Shown: positions 1 through 9,153, counted from the first letter of the stretch. The stretch is 64,000 nucleotides of DNA from Kribbella pratensis (GCF_004366075.1 NZ_SODU01000003.1:1-64000); one strand, 5' to 3'. Notes: generated by a model not told the origin, from the sequence alone. Numbers and translations: made by a program.

Positions 1-68
1 CGCTCGACTTGCATGTGTTAAGCACGCCGCCAGCGTTCGTCCTGAGCCAGGATCAAACTCTCCGTTGA
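1..68 (-). rRNA. rrs: 16S ribosomal RNA, 5' end only
   Basis: Read on the minus strand, positions 68 to 1 contain the universal 16S 5' sequence (AGAGTTTGATCCTGGCTCAG at about 59-40), followed by the conserved ACGAACGCTGGCGGCGTGCTTAA and ACACATGCAAGTCGA stretches. Only the first ~68 nt are present; the gene leaves the window at position 1. The mature 5' end is placed at about 68 by comparison with other actinobacterial 16S genes and may be off by a few bases. Confidence 0.97.
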
Positions 69-292
69 AAAATATAGACAACCCAGACCCAAAGGCCCGG
101 AGAGTCAACAACATCGAACTGATCCTTTGAATCAGAAACAAAACCATTACTGGCTATTGTTATCCGTATTAATTTCAAAGGAATCCGCCACAGAACACAG
201 ACAACCCACCACCCAAAACCTCGAAGAGACCAGGGTAGAAGAATCATCCAATGCCTGTGAACGGGGATACTACAATTTCGGCATTGACTTTC

Positions 293-313
293 GGCACGCT
301 GTTGAGTTCTCAA
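293..313 (-). other. conserved rrn leader motif (processing/antitermination region)
   Basis: On the minus strand this reads TTGAGAACTCAACAGCGTGCC. Very similar sequences are found in the 5' leaders of actinobacterial rrn operons, where they take part in RNase III processing stems or box A-like antitermination. It lies about 60 nt downstream of the predicted promoter. The rest of 69-655 holds an A/T-rich leader next to 16S (69-290), the promoter (372-400) and a hairpin behind tyrS (621-647). I see no protein gene in it. Confidence 0.6.
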
Positions 314-371
314 GAATCGGACGCACACCGCAGCTTGGCCTTGCGGCCAGGCTCCCGGGGCAACCTGCGTT

Positions 372-400
372 ACTTTACCGGACCAGATCCACCGAGTCAA
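372..400 (-). promoter_or_regulatory. rRNA operon promoter
   Basis: On the minus strand a -35 TTGACT (400-395) is separated by exactly 17 bp from a -10 TAAAGT (377-372), the best sigma-70-type match in the leader. A/T-rich sequence lies just upstream (about 401-415), as expected of an UP-like element. Transcription would start near 365 and make a leader of about 300 nt before 16S. Additional rrn promoters may exist that I could not pick out. Confidence 0.6.
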
Positions 401-620
401 GACTCAATTTTTCTGACCCTCCACCCGCGTCCAGTCGGCCGACCCGAGTCCGAGGACACGTTTCGGCTGCTCTAGCCTTGGGGGGTTCGGAGCGGCCGGC
501 CGCTTTCGCGTCCCGCGCTTCGCTCCAACAAGAAGAACATTACGTGGCTCGCAGGTGACCGGTCAAATCGGCTCCCGGTGGGCTGAATCACAGGCTTGTA
601 ATTTGCCTTCGGCAACCCGG

Positions 621-647
621 GTGTGGGAGTGGAGCCCACTCCCACAC
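621..647 (-). terminator. hairpin behind tyrS
   Basis: A GTGTGGGAGTGG arm and a CCCACTCCCACAC arm form a nearly uninterrupted stem with a two-base loop, starting 9 bp after the tyrS stop. No strong U-tract follows, which is usual for high-GC actinobacterial terminators. It separates tyrS from the rRNA promoter region on the same strand. Confidence 0.55.
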
Positions 648-655
648 CGCAGCTG

Positions 656-1948
656 TCAGCCCTGCGTCGGCGCTGCCAGAACCCCTGCAAATGAACGCTT
701 CCCACGGCGCAGCACCAGCACGCCGCCCGGCAGCAGGTCCTCCGCGGCCGGCACGTACTCCGCGTCCTTCACCTTCTCGTTGTTCAGGTACGCGCCACCT
801 TCGGCGACCGTCCGCCGTGCGGCCGACTTGCTCGCCACCAGGCCCGACTTCACCAGCAGGTCGCCGTACGTCGGCATCGGTTCGCCGGCGCCCAGCTCCA
901 CGTGCGGTGCTTCGCGCAGTGCTGCCACGAGCGTGGAGCCGTCCAGAGACCCCAGCTCCCCCTGGCCGAACAAGGCCTTCGAGGCCTCCTGCACCCGCCG
1001 AGTCTCCTCGGCCCCATGGACCAAGGTCGTCACGTCCTCGGCCAGTACCCGTTGCGCTTCCCGTGCCTGTGGCCGTTCGGCAGTCGCCTGCCCGAGGGCG
1101 GCCATCTCTTCCGCCGTACGGAACGTGTAGAACCGCACCAGCTGCATCACGTCGCGGTCGTCACTGTTGAACCAGAACTGGTAGAACGCGTACGGCGTCG
1201 TCAGCTCCCGGTCCAGCCACACCGTCCCGGACTCGGTCTTCCCGAACTTCGTGCCGTCGGCCTTGGTCACCAGTGGCGTCGCCAGTGCATGCGCCTTGCC
1301 GGCGTCGGTACGACGGATCAGCTCGACGCCCGCCGTCAGGTTCCCCCACTGGTCGCTGCCGCCGGTCTGCAGAGTGCAGTTGTGCCGCCGGTACAGCTCG
1401 AGGAAGTCCAGCGACTGCAGCAGCACGTAGCTGAACTCCGTGTAGCTGATCCCCTGCTCCAGCCGCGCCTTGACCACCTCGCGGCCGAGCATCCGGTTCA
1501 CCGGGAAGTGCTTCCCGATGTCCCGCAGGAAGTCGAGCGTGTTGAGATCCTTGGTCCAGTCGTAGTTGTTGACGATCCGGGCCGGGTTCGGCAGCGACTG
1601 GTCGAAGTCGACGAACTTCTCCACCTGTCCGCGAACCTTCTCGACCCACTCGTGGACGATGTCCTTCGGGTTGAGCACCCGCTCGGACGTCTCCTTGGGG
1701 TCACCGATCAACCCGGTGGCACCGCCAACGAGCCCGATCGGGTTGTGGCCGGCCAGCTGGAGCCGCCGCAGCGTCAGGAGCTGCAGCAGGTTGCCCATGT
1801 GCAGGCTGGGCGCGGTGGGGTCGAAACCGACATAGGAGGTGATCGGTCCCGCCGCCATCGAGGCCCGGAGGGCATCCGGATCGGTGGAGTGGGCGATCAG
1901 GCCACGGCTCTCCAGGTCGTCAAGCACCTGAGTGCGGCGTTCGGTCAC
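656..1948 (-). CDS. tyrS: tyrosyl-tRNA synthetase
   Basis: Class I aminoacyl-tRNA synthetase that charges tRNA-Tyr in the cytoplasm; 430 residues, a normal bacterial length. The HIGH-type signature is HMGN at about residues 50-53, and the KMSKS-type loop is KFGKT at about 234-238, the TyrRS variant. The tyrosine-binding GGSDQWGN segment is at about 197-203. The last ~65 residues form an S4-like RNA-binding domain. The start is GTG, with GAGGAGAG five bases upstream. It lies between the arginine genes and a rrn operon, a common actinobacterial order. Confidence 0.97.
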   Translation of the reverse strand: MTERRTQVLDDLESRGLIAHSTDPDALRASMAAGPITSYVGFDPTAPSLHMGNLLQLLTLRRLQLAGHNPIGLVGGATGLIGDPKETSERVLNPKDIVHEWVEKVRGQVEKFVDFDQSLPNPARIVNNYDWTKDLNTLDFLRDIGKHFPVNRMLGREVVKARLEQGISYTEFSYVLLQSLDFLELYRRHNCTLQTGGSDQWGNLTAGVELIRRTDAGKAHALATPLVTKADGTKFGKTESGTVWLDRELTTPYAFYQFWFNSDDRDVMQLVRFYTFRTAEEMAALGQATAERPQAREAQRVLAEDVTTLVHGAEETRRVQEASKALFGQGELGSLDGSTLVAALREAPHVELGAGEPMPTYGDLLVKSGLVASKSAARRTVAEGGAYLNNEKVKDAEYVPAAEDLLPGGVLVLRRGKRSFAGVLAAPTQG

Positions 1949-2008
1949 TAGTTCTCTCCTCGAGTACGTCGGTCAGCACTAGTGTCCTGTACGCCGGCGT
2001 GCGGCGAC

Positions 2009-3046
2009 TCAGGTGGGTTCGGGACGTGTCAGCACCGAGCGGAGCTGTGGACGGAGGGCATGTCCGTCCGGACCTTGCACCGTCACGGCAGTCGGCCGGT
2101 GTGGGTCGTGGGCACCAGGGTCCGGGTTAGGGACCGGTAGACCGTGCGACAGGACCTGCTCGGCCGGGGTGAGCTGGCGGATGCCGATGGCGAGCACGTG
2201 GTCGGGGTGCGTCTGCGCGAAGTCGCCGTACAGCTGGGGGTCGTGCTGGCCGTCGTCCCCGATCAGCACCCAGCGCACGTTGGGGAACTCACGCGCCAGC
2301 CGGCGCAGCGCGGTCCGCTTGTGTTCCTGGCCGCTGCGGAACCAACCGGTGTTGGTCGGCCCCCAGTCCGTCATCAGCAACGGCCCCGGCGGGTACCCGT
2401 GCCGTGCGAGGAAGCGCGTCAGCGTCGGTGCGGTGTTCCACGCTCCTGTGGAGAGGTAGAACATCGGGGCGCCCGGGTGGTCCGCCAGCAACTCCTCGTA
2501 GAGACCGGCCATACCTGGTACGACGCGGCGCGCCTGCTCGTCGCGGACGAACGTGTTCCAGGCCGCGATCAGCGGACGGGGCAGCATCGTCAGGATCACC
2601 GTGTCGTCGATGTCGCTGACCAGACCGAACGTGGCCTCCGGGTCCGGGACGAAGATCCGCGCCCGCGCCTGCCGGTCGCCATGAACGCCCAGCACGATCT
2701 CGTGCCAGCCAGGCGGCAGCACCACCGGCACGTTCAGGTCGATGAACCCGCCGCGATCGGTCACGGCGTCGAACGTCTGCCCGCCGACGGTAACCGTCAC
2801 CGGCACCTTGGTCGCCGGCGCCGTCACGAACACGCGCCAGCCGCGGATCACCTGGTCCTCGTCGTACCGCGGCTGGTTGCGCGGGTCCCGCCCGAGCACC
2901 ACGCGGGCCAGCACCCGGACGAACTCGGTGTTGCCGTAACCGACCTGCGGGATGATCCGCTCCTGCCAGCCACGGCGCCGAAGTACCGCCTGCAACCCGA
3001 GGTTGAACCAGTCCTCGAGACGGGACGAGTAGTGCGGACGGGCCAT
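2009..3046 (-). CDS. App1-family phosphatase (DUF2183)
   Basis: 345 residues, similar to the conserved catalytic domain of yeast App1 phosphatidate phosphatase. A beta-rich N-terminal part (about 60-135) precedes a HAD-type domain with the nucleophile motif DIDDT at 145-149, an STGAW motif (about 205) and GDDGQHDP, which supplies the third acidic motif. No signal peptide or membrane segment is visible, so it is probably cytoplasmic. Actinobacterial relatives are mostly uncharacterised; lipid phosphatase activity is inferred from family. It is monocistronic, upstream of tyrS on the same strand with a 60-bp gap. Confidence 0.85.
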   Translation of the reverse strand: MARPHYSSRLEDWFNLGLQAVLRRRGWQERIIPQVGYGNTEFVRVLARVVLGRDPRNQPRYDEDQVIRGWRVFVTAPATKVPVTVTVGGQTFDAVTDRGGFIDLNVPVVLPPGWHEIVLGVHGDRQARARIFVPDPEATFGLVSDIDDTVILTMLPRPLIAAWNTFVRDEQARRVVPGMAGLYEELLADHPGAPMFYLSTGAWNTAPTLTRFLARHGYPPGPLLMTDWGPTNTGWFRSGQEHKRTALRRLAREFPNVRWVLIGDDGQHDPQLYGDFAQTHPDHVLAIGIRQLTPAEQVLSHGLPVPNPDPGAHDPHRPTAVTVQGPDGHALRPQLRSVLTRPEPT

Positions 3047-3155
3047 ACCAGAAACCTACCCGCAGCACGGTCCGCTAGTCGCCCTCCCTCGCGGCGCGCG
3101 CACACCTTTGACCCGTCGTTCACGAACTGTCGGCGCTCTCCCCTACCGTCTCCCC

Positions 3156-4103
3156 ATGACCGCCTTAGGAATGTGCTTCCCGCGTACCTACCCGGCTGCG
3201 CTTGTCACCGACGTGGCACGGCGGCTCGACCGTGGTGGCGCGGACGAGCTGTGGATCATCGAGGACTGCTTCTTCACGGCCGGACCGTCGCTGGTGTCGG
3301 CCGCGCTGACGTCGACCGAGCGGCTGACCGTCGGGCTCGGGATCGTGCCGGCGGTCGCCCGCACGGCCGCGGTGACCGCAATGGAGTTCGCGACGCTGGA
3401 GGCGCTCGGGCCGGGGCGGTTCCTGCCCGGTATCGGTCATGGCGTGCAGTCGTGGATGGGCCAGATGGGGGTCCGGCCGAAGTCGCCGCTGACTGCGCTC
3501 GAGGAAGTGACGACCAGCGTCACCCGGCTGCTCCGTGGCGAGGAGGTCAGCTTCGAGGGCAAGACGGTCTTCCTCGACAAGGTGAAGCTGGACGCACCGC
3601 CGGCGGAGGTGCCGCCGATCCTGCTCGGTGTCCAGGGTCCGAAGTCGATGGCGCTCGCGGGGCGGGTCGCGGGCGGTGTCGTGCTGGCCGAGCCGGCGAC
3701 CGCGCCGTACGTGCGTCAGTCGGTGGAGTATGCCGGATCGCCCGAGGGGTTCGTGGTCGCCGTGTTCGCGGCGATGTGCGTGCGCGAAGACCGCAAAACG
3801 GCGTACGAGTGGACCGCGCCGTGGCTCGGGTGGCGGATCGGTGAGCGGCCGCCGCAGCTGACCGCGCTGCCGTTCTTCGACGAGATGAAGAAGCTGTACG
3901 ACGCATCGGGCGAGGCGGGCCTGGTGGGGATGCCGAGCGACTGGTGGACCGCTATCGGGGCAATCGGCACGCTCGACGACGCGGCGGCGCATGTGGAGAC
4001 ACTGGAGGCGGCCGGGGTGCAGCACGTCGGGCTGTTCCCAGACCCGGAGGTGGAGCACGGGCTGCCGCAGTTGGACTACGTGCTCGAGCTGGCCAACCGC
4101 TAG
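3156..4103 (+). CDS. LLM-class (F420-type) flavin-dependent oxidoreductase
   Basis: 315-residue TIM-barrel protein of the bacterial luciferase-like superfamily. The N-terminal strand GMCFPRTYP, the middle segment FLPGIGHGVQSWMGQMG and a C-terminal GVQHVGLFPDPEVE stretch are typical of actinobacterial F420-dependent LLM enzymes. Substrate unknown; cofactor preference inferred from family. I chose the ATG at 3156 because homologues start near this motif. There is no Shine-Dalgarno sequence, but TACCGT ends 6 nt before the ATG, so a leaderless mRNA is likely. The stop overlaps that of the convergent glycosylase gene (shared CTAG). Confidence 0.85.
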   Translation: MTALGMCFPRTYPAALVTDVARRLDRGGADELWIIEDCFFTAGPSLVSAALTSTERLTVGLGIVPAVARTAAVTAMEFATLEALGPGRFLPGIGHGVQSWMGQMGVRPKSPLTALEEVTTSVTRLLRGEEVSFEGKTVFLDKVKLDAPPAEVPPILLGVQGPKSMALAGRVAGGVVLAEPATAPYVRQSVEYAGSPEGFVVAVFAAMCVREDRKTAYEWTAPWLGWRIGERPPQLTALPFFDEMKKLYDASGEAGLVGMPSDWWTAIGAIGTLDDAAAHVETLEAAGVQHVGLFPDPEVEHGLPQLDYVLELANR

Positions 4104-4783
4104 GCGCGTTTTTTCGGGACATGCGGGCGGTAAGGCGAAACTGTCGGGTCGTTCGGGATCCAGAAGCGCCAGGGGCGGTCGGCGGCCTCGCGCAGGCCGA
4201 CGCGTGGGCCGGTCGCGGGTACGCCGTCGAAGCCGGGACCGTCGAGTAGCTCGATCGGTGAGTTCTTCGCCAGCAGGTCGACGCCGTTGCCTTCACGTCC
4301 GATGCCCAGGGCAACACACAACCGAGCCGGCCCGCGCGCAAGATCGCGATCTGGATTGCCATTGCGTCGTTTGGCGATCGGGCCCGGTCGGATTCCGGCC
4401 GCCTGGTTGACGACGACCTTCTGCTCGGTCAGCCGACCGCGGCGGACGCGGGCGAGTTCGACGCCTTCGATCACCTCGCCGGCGCGGAGCAGGACAGCGG
4501 ACGGCTGGCCTTCCGAGCCGGCGACGACGTTCATGCAGAAGTGCATTCCGTAGGTGAAGTACACGTAGAGGAAGCCGGCCGGGCCGAACATCACCGCGTT
4601 GCGCGACGTTTGACCCCGGTACGCATGCGAGCCAGGGTCGTTCGGCCCGTCGTACGCCTCGACCTCGGTCAGTCGGACCGCCACCGTCCCATCGGAGGTG
4701 GTGCTGCGCAGCACCATCCCCAACAGCCGCGGCGCCACCTCCAACACAGGACCGGCAAGCAACGAACGACGCATGCGCAGCAC
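4100..4783 (-). CDS. DNA-3-methyladenine glycosylase (AAG/MPG family)
   Basis: 227-residue base-excision repair enzyme that removes alkylated purines. The N-terminal LLAGPVLEVAPRLLG, the VRLTEVEAYDGPNDPGSHA block with the catalytic Glu (about residue 43), the SRNAVMFGPAGFLYVY segment and the C-terminal GPRVGL...PWRFWIP block all match the family. Length is normal. It stands alone, convergent with the LLM oxidoreductase and sharing its stop tetranucleotide. The 294-bp gap upstream of it holds a large hairpin. Confidence 0.93.
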   Translation of the reverse strand: MLRMRRSLLAGPVLEVAPRLLGMVLRSTTSDGTVAVRLTEVEAYDGPNDPGSHAYRGQTSRNAVMFGPAGFLYVYFTYGMHFCMNVVAGSEGQPSAVLLRAGEVIEGVELARVRRGRLTEQKVVVNQAAGIRPGPIAKRRNGNPDRDLARGPARLCVALGIGREGNGVDLLAKNSPIELLDGPGFDGVPATGPRVGLREAADRPWRFWIPNDPTVSPYRPHVPKKRA

Positions 4784-4847
4784 CCTAGATGACGCAACAC
4801 CCAGCCCTCGGACGGGACCGACCTACCTCAGCCACCGTCAGAGCGGC

Positions 4848-4918
4848 GGTTATCCCCTCGCGTGCAGGGTTCTCCACTCATGTATCAGTAGAGAACCCCC
4901 CAACGCGCGGGAATAACC
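4848..4918. repeat. 71-bp nested inverted repeat
   Basis: The outer arms GGTTATCCC (from 4848) and GGGAATAACC (to 4918) are complementary with one bulge. Inside, GGGTTCTC (4867-4874) pairs perfectly with GAGAACCC (4891-4898) around a 16-nt loop. It lies between the argH 3' end and the mpg 5' end. It may be an RNA structure, a terminator for the arginine operon, or a small mobile palindrome; no U-tract follows on either strand. The rest of 4784-5077 shows nothing else I can support. Confidence 0.5.
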
Positions 4919-5077
4919 CGTCGTCTGCTCGCCGCGGGGACGGAACAAAAGTGCCAGCCGGTGACGAAAATGTTCCGGGAAGCGTGCCTTCGGGATCTGG
5001 CGCGATCGGCCGACCACGGATACCCAACGCGAGCGGATCACCAACCCTGTGCTCTATCGGTGGGCGATCGGCTCACG

Positions 5078-6505
5078 TCAGGTCAGGCGGGTGGTGTGGG
5101 CGGTGGCGCGGTCGCGGAGTTCAGCCAGTTGTTCGGTGACCCGGTCCTGCGCGGTTCCGCCTCGGGTGTTGCGGGAGGCGAGGGAGCCTTCGACTGTGAG
5201 GACGGAGCGGACCTCCGGAGTCAGCTCCGGCGAGATCGCGGCCAGATCCTCGTCGGTCAGGTCCCACAGTTCGATGCCGCGCTTCTCGCATTCCTGGACG
5301 CAGGCGCCGGCCAGTTCGTGGGCGACGCGGAACGGGACCTTCTGGCGGACCAGCCACTCGGCGATGTCGGTCGCCAGCGAGAAGCCCTGCGGTGCCAGCT
5401 CCTCGAGACGTTCCGCGTTGAAGCGCAGCGTCTGGATCATCCCGGTGAATGCGGGCAGCAGCACCTCGAGGGTGTCGATGGAGTCGAAGACCGGTTCCTT
5501 GTCCTCCTGCAGGTCCCGGTTGTACGCGAGCGGCTGCGCCTTGAGCGTCGCCAGCAGACCGCTCAGGTTGCCGATCAGCCGCCCGGCCTTGCCGCGGGCG
5601 AGCTCGGCGATGTCGGGGTTCTTCTTCTGCGGCATGATGCTCGACCCGGTCGAGAACGCGTCGTCCAGCTCGACGAACCCGAACTCCTTGGTCGCCCAGA
5701 GGATCACCTCTTCGGCCTGCCGGGACAGGTCGACGCCGATCTGCGCGGTGACGAACGCGAACTCCGCGACGAAGTCCCGCGACGACGTACCGTCGATCGA
5801 GTTCGCCGAGGAGTTGGTGAAGCCCAGCTCAACAGCGACGAACTGCGGATCCAGCCCGAGCGAGCTGCCTGCCAGGGCCCCCGAGCCGTACGGCGAATCC
5901 GCGGCGACCCGAGCGTCCCAGTCGGCGAGTCGATCCAGATCCCGGATCAGCGGCCACGCGTGCGCGAGCAGATGATGCGACAGCAGAACCGGCTGCGCGT
6001 GCTGCAGATGCGTCCGCCCGGGCATCGCCACACCCAGATGCCGCTCGGCCTGATCCGCCAGCGTGTTCACCTGCTCCAGCAGCAACCGGCCGATGATCCG
6101 GCCGTGTTCGCGCAGGTAGCTCTTGAACAGCGTGGCGACCTGGTCGTTTCGCGACCGCCCCGCACGCAGCCGCCCACCCAGCTCGGCACCGAGCCGAACG
6201 AGCAGACCGTGCTCCAGCGCGGTGTGCACGTCCTCGTCCTCCGTAGCGGGGAGGAACTCTCCGGACAGTACGTCGGCCAGCAGCCCGTCGAGGCCCTCCA
6301 ACATCGCCGCCAGATCGTCGTCCGTGAGCAGACCCGCGCGGTGCAGCACCTTGGCGTGAGCCTTCGACCCGGCGATGTCGTACGGCGCCAGCCGCCAGTC
6401 GAAGTCCGTCGACTTGCTCAACGCCGCCAGCGCGTCGGCGGGTCCGCCCGAGAACCGGGCCCCCCACAATGCCGAATCCCGGGCGCCGCTCTCTCCAGTA
6501 CTCAA
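5078..6505 (-). CDS. argH: argininosuccinate lyase
   Basis: Last step of arginine synthesis: argininosuccinate to arginine and fumarate. 475 residues, fumarase/aspartase superfamily. The signature GSSIMPQKKNPD is intact at about residue 285, and the SRNDQVAT and GRTHLQHAQP substrate-binding motifs are present. The start is TTG at 6505, supported by GAGGAAG 4-5 nt upstream and by the family N-terminus beginning a few residues later. It follows argR by 10 bp. In many actinobacteria argG sits between argR and argH; here it does not. Confidence 0.97.
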   Translation of the reverse strand: MSTGESGARDSALWGARFSGGPADALAALSKSTDFDWRLAPYDIAGSKAHAKVLHRAGLLTDDDLAAMLEGLDGLLADVLSGEFLPATEDEDVHTALEHGLLVRLGAELGGRLRAGRSRNDQVATLFKSYLREHGRIIGRLLLEQVNTLADQAERHLGVAMPGRTHLQHAQPVLLSHHLLAHAWPLIRDLDRLADWDARVAADSPYGSGALAGSSLGLDPQFVAVELGFTNSSANSIDGTSSRDFVAEFAFVTAQIGVDLSRQAEEVILWATKEFGFVELDDAFSTGSSIMPQKKNPDIAELARGKAGRLIGNLSGLLATLKAQPLAYNRDLQEDKEPVFDSIDTLEVLLPAFTGMIQTLRFNAERLEELAPQGFSLATDIAEWLVRQKVPFRVAHELAGACVQECEKRGIELWDLTDEDLAAISPELTPEVRSVLTVEGSLASRNTRGGTAQDRVTEQLAELRDRATAHTTRLT

Positions 6506-6515
6506 GACACTTCCT

Positions 6516-7025
6516 CTACTTCGGTTCGCGGGCTGCGAGGGACAGGAAACGGGCGGCCAGGTCCTGACCGCCGGTCGGGTTCCGGGAGACGACCATCACG
6601 GTGTCGTCACCGGCGATGGTGCCGAGGACGTCGTCCAGGCCCACGTGGTCGATCGCCGACGCGAAGTACTGGGCCGCCCCCGGCGGGGTTCGCAGGATGA
6701 CCAGGTTGGCGCTGCCCTCCGCCGACACGAGCAGCTCGGACGCCACCCGGGCCAGCCGGGCCTCGAACGCAGCAGCCTCACCGGCACGCGGCGTACGGTC
6801 ACCGCCTTCACCTGGTACGGCGTACACGAGCTGGCCGGACGAGTCGCGGACCTTCACCGCACCGATCTCGACCAGGTCCCGGGACAGCGTCGCCTGCCCG
6901 ACCGCCAGCCCCGACGCGGCAAGCAGATCAGCCAGCTCGGTCTGCGACCGCACCGGCTGCCGCCCGAGCAGGTCGACGATCCGCTGCTGCCGCGCAGTCT
7001 TGGTAGTCGGTACGGCGATACTCAT
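6516..7025 (-). CDS. argR: arginine repressor ArgR
   Basis: 169-residue transcription factor. The N-terminal winged helix (TARQQRIVDLLGR to about residue 75, with an SQTELADLL recognition helix) is followed by an oligomerisation and arginine-binding domain ending around the GDDTVMVVSR motif. It hexamerises with arginine as co-repressor and should act on its own operon at the argC promoter. I chose the ATG at 7025: it overlaps the argF stop (ATGA) and gives the family N-terminus. Confidence 0.95.
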   Translation of the reverse strand: MSIAVPTTKTARQQRIVDLLGRQPVRSQTELADLLAASGLAVGQATLSRDLVEIGAVKVRDSSGQLVYAVPGEGGDRTPRAGEAAAFEARLARVASELLVSAEGSANLVILRTPPGAAQYFASAIDHVGLDDVLGTIAGDDTVMVVSRNPTGGQDLAARFLSLAAREPK

Positions 7026-7954
7026 GCCTCGAAACTCCTTGCCAGCAGCCACGACAGCAGCGCCTTCTGCGCGTGCAGCCGGTTCTCGGCCTCGTCCCAG
7101 ACGACCGACTGCGGTCCGTCGATGACGGCCGCCTCGATCTCCTTGCCACGATAGGCGGGCAGGCAGTGCAGGACGATCGCATCCGGCTTCGCCTTGCCGA
7201 GCAGTTGCTCCGTCACGGCGTACGGCACGAACGGCGCTTCACGGTCAGCTGCCTCGGCTTCCTGGCCCATCGACACCCAGGTGTCGGTGGCAACGACATC
7301 GGCACCGTCGACGGCCGCTATCGGGTCCTCCGTCCAGGCAACCGATCCGCCGGTCTTCTCGGCGATCGCCGCCGCGCTCACGACCACGTCCGGATCCGGC
7401 TGGTAGTCCGCAGGCGATCCGATCACGACGTGCATGCCGGCGGTCGCGCCGCCGAGCAGGTAGGAGTGCGCCATGTTGTTGGCGCCGTCGCCCAGGTAGA
7501 CCAGCTTCAGCCCGGCCGTCGAGCCCTTGTGCTGGCGTACCGTCTGCAGGTCCGCGAGGATCTGGCACGGGTGGAACTCGTCGGTCAGCGCGTTCACGAC
7601 CGGCACCGACGACGCGGCCGCCATCTCCTCGATCCGCGATTGCCCGAACGTCCGCCACACGATCGCCGCGACCTGCCGGTCCAGCACCCGCGTGGTGTCC
7701 GCGATCGGCTCGCCGCGACCGAGCTGCGAGGTCTGCGCGTCGATGATCAGCGGTACGCCGCCCAGCTCCGAGATCCCGACCGCGAACGAGATCCGCGTCC
7801 GCGTCGACGTCTTGTCGAAGATCACCGCCACGGTCTTCGGACCCTCGAGCGGCTTGTGCCCGTACCGGTCCCCCGCCAGCTGCGCGGCCAGCGTCAGTAC
7901 TTCGTCCTGCTCGACCGGTGACAGATCGTCGTCCCGCAGGAAGTGCCGCACCAT
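7022..7954 (-). CDS. argF: ornithine carbamoyltransferase
   Basis: 310 residues; converts ornithine and carbamoyl phosphate to citrulline. The carbamoyl-phosphate loop STRTR lies at about residue 50, the second signature FHPCQ near 125, and the ornithine-binding HCLPAYRG near 263. It is trimeric and cytoplasmic. Its ATG overlaps the argD stop by one base (TAATG) and its stop overlaps the argR start, so translation is probably coupled throughout. Confidence 0.97.
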   Translation of the reverse strand: MVRHFLRDDDLSPVEQDEVLTLAAQLAGDRYGHKPLEGPKTVAVIFDKTSTRTRISFAVGISELGGVPLIIDAQTSQLGRGEPIADTTRVLDRQVAAIVWRTFGQSRIEEMAAASSVPVVNALTDEFHPCQILADLQTVRQHKGSTAGLKLVYLGDGANNMAHSYLLGGATAGMHVVIGSPADYQPDPDVVVSAAAIAEKTGGSVAWTEDPIAAVDGADVVATDTWVSMGQEAEAADREAPFVPYAVTEQLLGKAKPDAIVLHCLPAYRGKEIEAAVIDGPQSVVWDEAENRLHAQKALLSWLLARSFEA

Positions 7955-9153
7955 TACGCCTCCACCTTGTCGAGCAGGCCCGGGAGGGCCGCGACGAAAC
8001 TGTCCGCATCAGCCTTACTGAGGATGTACGGCGGCGCCAGCCGCAACGCGTCCGGGATGGGGTTGTTGATCACGAACCCGGCCTCCAGCGCGAGCGCCGC
8101 CACCTGGTCCGACACCGGCTTGGTCAGCTGGATCGCGAGCAGCAGCCCGCGACCCCGGACGCCCGCGATCAGCGGGTGGTCGAGCGCGATGATCGAGGAC
8201 GCGAGGTGGTTGCCGACGGCATTCACCTGCGCGAGCAGGCCGTCCCTCTCGATGACGGTCAGCACCGCCAGCCCGGCGATCGCCGCGACCGGGTTGCCGC
8301 CGAACGTGGTCCCGTGGTTCCCCGGCTGCAGCAGGTCCGCTGCCGCGCCGAGACCGATGCACGCACCGATCGGGATCCCGGCCCCGAGCCCCTTCGCGAC
8401 GGTCACCAGGTCCGGCGTGATCCCGTCGGCCTCGTACCCGAACCAGGTCCCGGTCCGGCCGATCCCGGTCTGGATCTCGTCGATCCACAGCAGCGCGCCG
8501 TGCTCGGACGTGATCCGCCGCGCCGCCTGCAGATATCCGGCCGGCGGTACGACGACACCGTTCTCGCCCTGGATCGGTTCGAGTACCACGGCCGCGGTCT
8601 GGTCGTCGACCGCCGCGGCCAGCGCGTCTGCGTCGCCGTACGGGACGAACTCGACGTCGCCCGGCAGCGGCGCGAACGCCTCCCGGTACGCCGGCTTCCA
8701 GGTGATCGCGAGCGCGCCCATCGACCGCCCGTGGAAGGCGCCGACCGTCGAGACGATCTTGGTCCGGCCGGTACGGCGGGTGATCTTGAACGCGGCCTCG
8801 TTCGCCTCGGTGCCGGAGTTCGTGAAGAACACCTTGCCCGGGACGTCGAAGAGACCGAGCAGCTTCTCGGCGAGCGCGATCTGCGGCGCGGAGGCGAAGA
8901 AGTTCGAGACATGGCCCAGGGTGGCGAGCTGCGACGTCACCGCGGACACCACGAAAGGGTGCGCGTGCCCGAGACAGTTCACCGCGAGCCCACCGAGCAG
9001 GTCGAGGTACTTGTTGCCGTCGGCATCCCACAGGTACGCGCCCTCGCCGCGGACCAGCACCCTCTTCGGGGCGCCGAACGTGTTCATCAGCGCACTGGAG
9101 TACCGCTCGGTGAGCGCGGCCTGCGTGCCGTCGACAGTCAGCAGTTCGGTCAT
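7954..9153 (-). CDS. argD: acetylornithine aminotransferase
   Basis: 399-residue PLP enzyme of class III aminotransferases. It makes N-acetylornithine from the semialdehyde and may serve in lysine synthesis as well. The FTNSGTEANE motif, GAFHGR motif, WIDEIQTG motif and the PLP lysine in TVAKGLGAG are all visible in order. The start overlaps the argB stop as ATGA. Confidence 0.97.
   Translation of the reverse strand: MTELLTVDGTQAALTERYSSALMNTFGAPKRVLVRGEGAYLWDADGNKYLDLLGGLAVNCLGHAHPFVVSAVTSQLATLGHVSNFFASAPQIALAEKLLGLFDVPGKVFFTNSGTEANEAAFKITRRTGRTKIVSTVGAFHGRSMGALAITWKPAYREAFAPLPGDVEFVPYGDADALAAAVDDQTAAVVLEPIQGENGVVVPPAGYLQAARRITSEHGALLWIDEIQTGIGRTGTWFGYEADGITPDLVTVAKGLGAGIPIGACIGLGAAADLLQPGNHGTTFGGNPVAAIAGLAVLTVIERDGLLAQVNAVGNHLASSIIALDHPLIAGVRGRGLLLAIQLTKPVSDQVAALALEAGFVINNPIPDALRLAPPYILSKADADSFVAALPGLLDKVEA

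Noticed and set aside
4961..6700. A 579-codon open frame antisense to argH, with similar long antisense frames over tyrS, argD, pheT and others
   Set aside because: High-GC coding strands leave long open antisense frames. These have no family motifs, biased Arg/Val/Gly content and no ribosome sites, while the opposite strand encodes clear enzymes.
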